From assembly GCA_030265145.1 (NCBI GenBank), contig JARBES010000133.1, positions 14,471,882-14,493,771 of the forward strand: a DNA stretch of 21,890 nt, read 5' to 3'. A program made the translations under genes and the position numbers. The DNA is from Strongylocentrotus pallidus (lineage: Eukaryota; Echinodermata; Echinoidea; Camarodonta; Strongylocentrotidae). Numbering within the stretch: position 1 is the first letter of the stretch; every line of letters begins with the position of its first letter. The notes under the pieces are model-generated. The model was not told the DNA's origin, did not search any database, and saw only the letters and a program-made list of their open reading frames with translations. Of this stretch, positions 18,333 to 21,890 are shown piece by piece.

Positions 18333-19143
18333 GTAAGTTTGCATTTACCCCCTATAGCCTTTCAAATGGAGGTTCCAAGAACAGGATAGACAGAAAAGAA
18401 GTCTTTTTTTTTCTTAATGTTCATGGTAACCCAAACTATTGCTTTCAAATGCGGAAAGTTTTTGTGTCAGTTTTCTGCTTCATATTGAAGGGAAATTATT
18501 AAACCCATCTTATAAATTTGGTTTTGATCGAGCCTTAGATAGACCTATTAACATGAGAGATACAAAGTGAAATAGAACAGACATTGTTCGAATGGGAAAG
18601 TTATAACTTCTTGAAAGGTTAAATCACGTATGGCAAGAGGAATCTGCTATTGGCAGTGAGATCTGGATGTTTATTGTAACCCTAAGTAAACCAGAAAGAT
18701 ATAATTGTTTGCAAATGGCAGGTTTGGGGCCAATTTTCTGCTTCATAAAGGGAAATCAATCCTTTATCTCTGTTTGTGAACTTCTCAAATTGAAACTTTT
18801 CTTTTTTCTCAGTTCTTATGATAGAACAAAAAAAGAGAAATTTTGACAATTCGTTCCTGTTTTCACGAAGTGACGGTAGTGAGGAAAATCCGCACGCAAA
18901 TTGTATGGGATTATCATTCACTACCGTCACTTCGTGAAAATAGGGACAAATTATTCATCGTCATTGGCCTGTATTATGGCAAATATATACATATATAACT
19001 GATATATATAGTTGCCGATCATTCCAATTTTGGAGGAGTGATTTCTATTTTCCTGCTGATATTTTGACTTTGTAATCCTCAGCACAGGTGAGGTAAAACC
19101 TTTTTGACTCGTGATTTAATCTCTCTCTTTAATACTCCAACAG
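18333..19143. other. Intron D-E, copy 2
   Basis: 811-nt intron; its extra length over copy 1 is largely the hairpin insertion near 18846-18954. No coding content. Confidence 0.85.
18846..18954. mobile_element. Short foldback (MITE-like) insertion, copy 2 only
   Basis: Perfect 23-bp inverted arms at 18860-18882 and 18918-18940 (left arm starts TTTTCACGAAGTGACGG) with a 35-nt spacer. Imperfect pairing including G-T wobbles continues outward to about 18846 and 18954. Copy 1 has unrelated short sequence at this point, so the element is present in one copy only. No coding capacity; target duplications could not be fixed by eye. Confidence 0.75.
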
Positions 19144-19391
19144 ATGATTTCATGAAGCAATCTCGTGGCATGATCCTCTTCTACACACTCAAGAACCCAT
19201 CTTTCCCTGAGTTCGTCTACCCTACTGACAGCGGTGTGATGTGCATTGACATCCATCCTGAGCACCCATACCTGATCTGTGTTGGCTACTATGATGGTTC
19301 TGTTGGAGTCTTCAATGTGACAACCACTGATGCTAACCCTGTCTTTCAAAGCACAGCTAAGACCGGCAAGCACACAGACCCAGTCTGGCAG
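19144..19391 (+). CDS. DNAI1: DNAI1 exon E, copy 2
   Basis: 248 nt, same peptide as copy 1 ([40 protein letters not shown]), with one silent change (TTC for TTT in the EFVYP segment). Acceptor CTCCAACAG, donor CAG|gtagga. Confidence 0.95.
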
Positions 19392-19458
19392 GTAGGAATC
19401 GTTTTATTCTAATAGTTAGTCTTGATTGTATAGTGGTCATGTCTGGCATATTGTCACT

Positions 19459-19755
19459 CCAGGGGAATGTTTCACAAAGACTAAGATCGACTTTAAGTTG
19501 GACTTAACTATGGCAGGCCAGTCATTCCACTGGTTGCTCTTACCATTGGTCTCTCAATTATAATCTTTAGATAATATATTTTCCTTCAATAATGAACTAT
19601 CAAGAAAGGTAAATTGTGTAGATTTGTGACCATGATTTGTACGCTGCTTGAGAAACCAATGCCAGGAATGGTTAGAGAAACTAGTGGTATGAACGTCCTG
19701 CCATAGTTAAGTCCAACTTAAAGTTGATCTTAATCTTTGTGGAACACTCCCCTGG
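19459..19755. mobile_element. MITE-like foldback element, copy 2 with reversed interior
   Basis: 297-bp inverted repeat opening CCAGGGGAATGTTTCAC and closing GTGGAACACTCCCCTGG. CAATAATGAACTATC (19587-19601) and ATTTGTGACCATG (19622-19634) are the reverse complements of landmarks in copy 1. The marker CTAACCATTCCTGGCATTGG lies 80 nt from the left end in copy 1, and its reverse complement ends 80 nt from the right end here. Confidence 0.8.
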
Positions 19756-19960
19756 TGCTCCATTAATTTCTCACCTTTAGCATGGCTGCCATAACAGCAC
19801 TTGATCATTTTAAAGCAATTAATTCCTGCCGAGTATCTGTTCACCTCACCCAAGTGGAGTGTGGCAAATGTAGATTAATGTCTTGCCAAAGGACAATAGT
19901 GCTGAGACAGGGATTCGAAACCCTGTACCAGTGGTTCACAGTCCGGATTGCACTACATCG
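19756..19960 (-). mobile_element. tRNA-derived SINE, antisense, copy 2
   Basis: Partner of the copy 1 SINE in the same orientation. On the - strand it has an A-box-like TAGTGCAATCCGG and a B box with one extra T (GGGTTTCGAATCCC, complement at 19910-19923). Body and tail match copy 1 with more divergence than the exons. The B-box change probably makes this copy pol III-silent (inferred). Confidence 0.72.
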
Positions 19961-20035
19961 TTTTGTTAAATTTACTGGTGTATACATTTCCCCTTTGTCT
20001 CATTAATCTGGTCTCTTTCTCTCTGAATGTTTCAG

Positions 20036-20125
20036 GTGGCCTGGCAAAAGGATGATCTGGACAACAACCTCAACTTCTTTTCTGTATCGTCGGATGGACG
20101 AGTGGTTGCATGGACATTAGTCAAG
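20036..20125 (+). CDS. DNAI1: DNAI1 exon F, copy 2
   Basis: 90 nt, phase 0-0, encoding the same WD-blade peptide as copy 1 ([11 protein letters not shown] to [10 protein letters not shown]), with TCG for TCA as the only change. Acceptor GAATGTTTCAG, donor AAG|gtaaag followed by the purine tract. Confidence 0.95.
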
Positions 20126-20557
20126 GTAAAGCAAAACAAAAAAAAAGAAAGAAGGAGGAGGAGAAAGAGGGGAAGGAGGAGGAGGAGAAAGAGGAAAAGA
20201 ACAAGAAGAAAGAAGAAGAAGAGAAAGAAAAAGAAGGAGAACGAGAAGGAGAAGTAATCATACACAATTACTATTTTGACATAATTCTATTTCAAACACT
20301 TGAGGGGGCTGTAAGAGCTTTATTTCAGTTTGAACGCACTTACTCTCCATAAATTAAAAACAGATAAGTATGTTAGAAGTAAGTATGTTAACCTTGTCCC
20401 ACTTTTCTTACCACAGTTTCATTTCCCCTCCCTTTTTATAAAACAATATGAAACACATGTATATACACTGACATGATTGAGTTTTATTTGATTGCATTGC
20501 TTGATGTGTTTTCTTTCTTTGTTAAATTTTTTTTTTTTTCATTTTTGTTGCATGTAG
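20126..20557. other. Intron F-G, copy 2
   Basis: 432-nt intron: purine tract at the 5' end, a long T-run near 20526-20540, acceptor GTTGCATGTAG. Nothing else recognised. Confidence 0.85.
20133..20255 (+). repeat. Polypurine (GA) tract next to the exon F donor, copy 2
   Basis: About 120 nt of almost pure A/G (GGAGGAGGAG, AAGAAGAAGAG units), shorter than in copy 1 and with different repeat units, so it is evolving as a simple repeat. Confidence 0.9.
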
Positions 20558-20645
20558 AATGAATTGACGTACACTGATGTGATTCAGCTTCAGCTTGATT
20601 CAGCTCCTCAGGATGGCCCTGAAGGAACTCAACTAACACCTCTAG
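20558..20645 (+). CDS. DNAI1: DNAI1 exon G, copy 2
   Basis: 88 nt, phase 0 to 1, same peptide as copy 1 (NELTYTDVIQLQLDSAPQDG, PEGTQLTPL), with one silent change (ACT for ACC). This copy continues without a gap to exon H, with which its last G forms Gly. Confidence 0.95.
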
Positions 20646-21249
20646 GTAAGGTTAAACATTGCCAAGGTTTAAAAGTAATTTCACTCTATGCGACCTTTTA
20701 GAATTAAGCTCATTTTGTTAATCAAATATCTTGATTCTTATAATGAAATTCACATGATGATGAATATACTGCATTTGAGCTATGAATTCCATTGGGATTT
20801 TGTGTAGAGCTCAAAATATTACTTCACAAACATTCTATGGCCCATATCCTGCTATGATGTTTACCATATGCTAGGCTTAAGTTTTTATTCAAAATCAGGT
20901 TTGACAATTAATATTAGTCTGAGGTCAAATTTTCCTATCTTAGACCAAGGGTTTGGTTTAATTGAATTATCAGAAATGCAGACCTTTAGGTCTGAAAACA
21001 GAACTTCGACTTCATACATGTGTATGTATTTCCGAAGACATTCCCGTATTGCTAACATTTAAGCAATAAACATATATCATATGCTGAGAGCCCAAAGGGC
21101 ATTGAGTCAAACACTTTTGCACATAGTTAATTCCTCAAGTGTGCTGTTCGTAACGGACAAATATTAGAAGCTGCTAGAGCATTACTCCTCTTGAATTTTA
21201 TTGCCAAGTTAATTTTATGATTTTGTTTTCCCTTCATCCCTTCATCCAG
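20646..21249. other. Intron G-H
   Basis: 604-nt intron present once, gtaagg donor and CCCTTCATCCAG acceptor. AT-rich; no repeat or gene recognised. Confidence 0.85.
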
Positions 21250-21478
21250 GCTGTGGTACCTGCTTTGACTTCCACAAGCAGACAGACTATCTGTTCCTTG
21301 TGGGCACGGAGGAGGGTAAGATCCACAAGTGTTCCAAGGCCTATTCCAGCCAGTTCCTGGACACGTTTGACGCCCACCACATGGCTGTCTACAAGGTGAT
21401 GTGGAACCACTTCCATCCTAAGATCTTCATCTCCTGCAGTGCCGACTGGAGTGTCAAGATCTGGGACCACACCTACAG
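21250..21478 (+). CDS. DNAI1: DNAI1 exon H (WD blades with SVKIWDH)
   Basis: 229 nt, completing Gly from exon G and ending AG|gttggt in phase 2. It encodes [57 protein letters not shown] and [18 protein letters not shown]. Human DNAI1 has [20 protein letters not shown] and SCSSDWTVKIWDHT at the same place. SVKIWDH with the upstream AHH and SADW is a textbook WD repeat. The donor is weaker than the others. This exon is richer in G and C at third positions than the duplicated exons. No second copy. Confidence 0.95.
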
Positions 21479-21890
21479 GTTGGTTACAACGCCAAAATCT
21501 TGCTAGTTATGTTCCCATGACAGACAGCCTGTAAACCTGTATTTTAGGTCATAGTTTTAAACTTCTGGGTTATCTTGTAGTTAGACGCTACAGATGCACT
21601 GGTAGTTATAAAACTTTGAGTGTTCTTGAAAGTATAAACTGCAAGTATTTTAGCCATGGGGTGGAGGTTTCTCACTCAAAGTTTTTTGCCATGCAGATGC
21701 AATTAACTGCGAGGTTCTGCTAGCTTGTAGTTAAAAAAATGAAATCTTGCCCAGCTTTTAGTTAAAACTTTAAATATGTTGTTGTGGATAATTTTTTTAA
21801 ATACTGAGGTTTAGCAAACTTAAAGTTTTAAAGTACAAAATTCCTGTGTGAACGTAGCTGCTGTAATCTTGAAAACACCCCTATGAGTGG
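21479..21890. other. Intron after exon H (partial)
   Basis: AT-rich sequence to the window edge with no exon-like segment matching the remaining WD blades (expected near human PMFIYDLNSAVGDVAW). The next exon lies to the right. Confidence 0.75.

Larger units (their letters stand above)
19392..20035. other. Intron E-F, copy 2
   Basis: 644-nt intron holding the reversed-interior foldback element (19459-19755) and the antisense SINE (about 19756-19960). Confidence 0.85.
11878..20652 (+). repeat. Copy 2 of the 8.8-kb duplicated segment (exons A-G)
   Basis: Collinear with 2892-11662. Exon offsets wander between +8886 and +9058 because of intron indels. It flows without a gap into exon H, so this copy is contiguous with the 3' part of the gene, while copy 1 is contiguous with the 5' part. 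Confidence 0.95.
1944..21478 (+). other. DNAI1: Partial DNAI1-type axonemal dynein intermediate chain gene (span, with exons A-G present twice)
   Basis: The spliced product of exons A-H is collinear with human DNAI1, the WD-repeat intermediate chain that helps assemble and dock the outer dynein arm on ciliary doublet microtubules. Exon phases chain correctly: A 0-0, B 0-0, C 0-1, D completes Asp and leaves 1 nt, E completes Tyr and ends at 0, F 0-0, G 0-1, H completes Gly and leaves 2 nt. A-H total 1217 nt, about 405 residues, covering the linker with SQT/TQT motifs and the first WD blades. The N-terminus and the last WD blades plus C-terminal tail are outside the window. Exons A-G occur twice around a 100-N gap, most likely as two haplotypes. 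Identification is from remembered family sequence, with no database search. Confidence 0.93.

Noticed and set aside
2892-20652. A real tandem exon duplication giving a longer dynein chain
   Set aside because: The join lies in a placeholder gap, phases do not match, every coding difference is silent, and each copy connects to only one side of the gene.
1-21890. Viral, retroelement-with-LTR or CRISPR content
   Set aside because: No reverse transcriptase, capsid or integrase motifs, no long terminal repeats and no regularly spaced repeats were seen on either strand.

Overview
The window is animal nuclear DNA: AT-rich introns with GT/AG-bounded exons, simple repeats, a tRNA-derived SINE and small foldback elements. 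The coding content is one gene on the + strand, the outer-arm axonemal dynein intermediate chain orthologous to human DNAI1 (Chlamydomonas IC78/ODA9). The protein matches the animal family closely ([49 protein letters not shown]). SINE and foldback content plus high allelic divergence suggest a sea urchin or similar marine deuterostome; the species is not determined.

Layout: 1-1943 is upstream intron. Two likely 5' linker exons follow (1944-2017 and a 27-nt microexon 2598-2624). Seven exons, A to G (4610-4738, 5284-5385, 8625-8793, 9239-9400, 10118-10365, 10986-11075, 11568-11655), run up to a gap of exactly 100 N (11663-11762). After the gap the same seven exons and their introns appear again (13668-20645), then a single exon H (21250-21478) continues the WD-repeat domain. 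The gene's first exons and its 3' end lie outside the window.

The second set (11878-20652) is a diverged copy of the first (2892-11662). Across 988 coding bases I count 15 differences, all synonymous, while introns differ by several percent with many indels. Copy 1 stops at the gap, and splicing exon G into the second exon A would break the reading frame. The simplest reading is two haplotypes of one locus laid end to end by the assembler, so the true gene has one A-H series. This gives a free two-allele comparison, and most of the interesting signals come from it: intronic blocks of 224 and 167 bp with no differences, a foldback element whose interior is flipped between copies, an allele-specific hairpin insertion, and a palindrome with paired compensating changes.

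Functionally, exons A-C encode the disordered N-terminal part with three QT/QS motifs resembling LC8 light-chain binding sites, and exons D-H encode WD blades that dock the intermediate chain on the outer-arm dynein heavy chains. No other gene, RNA gene or CRISPR array was found.
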